NCBI GenBank assembly: GCA_016285575.1
Contig: JAEEQX010000006.1
Span: 1-57,472, forward strand
DNA: 57,472 nt
Source of the DNA: Lachnospiraceae bacterium
GTDB taxonomy: Bacteria; Bacillota; Clostridia; Lachnospirales; Lachnospiraceae
Reading direction: 5' to 3'
Shown here piece by piece: positions 56,880 to 57,472 of this stretch. Made by a program: the position numbers and the translations under genes. A model generated the notes under the pieces. The model worked only from the letters and a program-made list of their open reading frames with translations. It did not search any database and was not told the DNA's origin. Each line of letters begins with the position of its first letter. The first letter of the stretch is position 1.

Positions 56880-57472
56880 TTATGAATTAAGATATTCGAT
56901 AATTACATCCCATACGGATGAATCTTCAAGTCCTAACTTCCACTCGGCTACACCGGCGCAGTTGTGAGCACTCATAACAGATAACTTAGCCTTAATGGAA
57001 TCATTGTCCTCAAGCCATATCTGATAGAGAGTGTTGTTCATCTCTTTCTCGCCGTATCTCTGGCAGCATTCATCGCTCCAGTTAAGCTCCATGCCTACAT
57101 CGTTACACCATGTTGCTGCCTTGCCCATACCAAGTGTCTCCGCTGTAACTTCAGCATCTTTGGTCTTCCATACTCTTGTATAGAAAGGAATTGCATTGAT
57201 AATCTTGTTCTCAGGTACGCCTGCTGCAACTGTATTAACGATACCGTTTTCCACAAAGTTAATCGAAGCAACACTACCTGCAACTCCACCGCTTGCCCAG
57301 TGCTCATCATATCCCATGACGATAACGAAATCGCATACTTCGCCCTGAACTTCTCTGTGGAAATGCTTGGTTGATTCTGTGGGTGCATAGTTACATACGC
57401 TTAAAACTATGCCCGCCTTATGTGTCTCTATTGAAAGTTCCTTGAGGAACTGAGCCCAATCATCACCTGCTG
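56880..57472 (-). CDS. GH18 glycoside hydrolase, C-terminal part (5' end beyond window)
   Basis: The reading frame is open to the right-hand edge and codes for at least 197 residues. DFVIVMGYDEHW, GGVAGSVASINFVENGI and NAIPFYTRVWK are typical of the GH18 domains of spore-cortex or wall-lytic enzymes such as YaaH/YdhD. The catalytic DxxDxDxE motif would lie outside the window. The first in-frame ATG (57317) is internal, not the start. It is eight bases ahead of tsaC. Confidence 0.82.
   Translation of the reverse strand, partial: AGDDWAQFLKELSIETHKAGIVLSVCNYAPTESTKHFHREVQGEVCDFVIVMGYDEHWASGGVAGSVASINFVENGIVNTVAAGVPENKIINAIPFYTRVWKTKDAEVTAETLGMGKAATWCNDVGMELNWSDECCQRYGEKEMNNTLYQIWLEDNDSIKAKLSVMSAHNCAGVAEWKLGLEDSSVWDVIIEYLNS

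Overview
The window is typical low-GC Firmicutes chromosome, and the gene set points to an anaerobic Lachnospiraceae-type clostridium, possibly Butyrivibrio-like. The pointers are a type III glutamine synthetase, a lysine/alanine-rich histone-like protein with a DUF6465-type end, a CIRCE-controlled hrcA-grpE-dnaK-dnaJ operon, glycan enzymes that lack signal peptides, and an F-type ATP synthase whose c subunit carries the sodium-binding residue pattern. The genus is inference. There are 58 supported protein genes, most on the minus strand. No tRNA, rRNA, CRISPR array, insertion sequence or prophage was seen, and no stretch without a gene exceeds 300 bases.

Layout by increasing coordinate. 0.1-7.7 kb: a minus-strand operon ireB-ruvX-DUF1292-RNase J-ylbF-short mltG-like-trmR-trhP-glnN. 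Its frame matches the B. subtilis yrzL-yrrK-yrzB-yrrL-yrrM-yrrN/O locus, with RNase J and YlbF inserted. 7.7-9.6 kb: mtaB-cdd. 9.67-9.9 kb: a plus-strand HPr-like gene without the phospho-histidine. 10-12.2 kb: a cytoplasmic GH10 xylanase and an esterase. 12.3-16.3 kb: a dGTPase-family gene, a tocopherol-cyclase-like gene and a lipoprotein. 16.4-25.5 kb: TSCPD protein, pncB, a GH26-like enzyme, a methyltransferase/DUF218 membrane fusion, adenine deaminase, DUF1858 protein, alanine racemase and a second lipoprotein. 25.5-30.9 kb: thiI and nifS, with a LytTR regulator and a hybrid histidine kinase between them. 30.9-34.3 kb: rsmE, prmA, recU and a patatin-like protein. 34.5-40.2 kb: a membrane protein and the heat-shock operon. 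40.4-45.1 kb: histone-like protein, aminotransferase and a large membrane-anchored protein. 45.2-52.3 kb: the complete ATP synthase operon. 52.4-57.5 kb: DUF402 protein, SleB-type hydrolase, dCMP deaminase, upp, rpiB, sua5/tsaC and a GH18 gene cut by the window edge.

Translation and tRNA/rRNA modification is the strongest theme (TrmR, TrhP, MtaB, ThiI/NifS, Sua5/TsaC, RsmE, PrmA). Others are nucleotide salvage (cdd, ade, upp, dCMP deaminase, dGTPase, pncB), intracellular glycan use and cell-wall turnover.

The most interesting unexplained signal is a 149-base rod-like palindromic element at 32726-32874 between recU and prmA. It forms four nested helices, and all four of its wobble pairs are G-U only if it is read as plus-strand RNA, antisense to its neighbours. 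Other points worth a second look are the sodium signature in AtpE, an MltG-like protein without its catalytic domain, the methyltransferase/DUF218 fusion, the histidine-less HPr, a shared motif behind the lipobox of two unrelated-looking lipoproteins, and a triple 11-base repeat in the dnaK leader. No complete undescribed multi-gene system was recognised.
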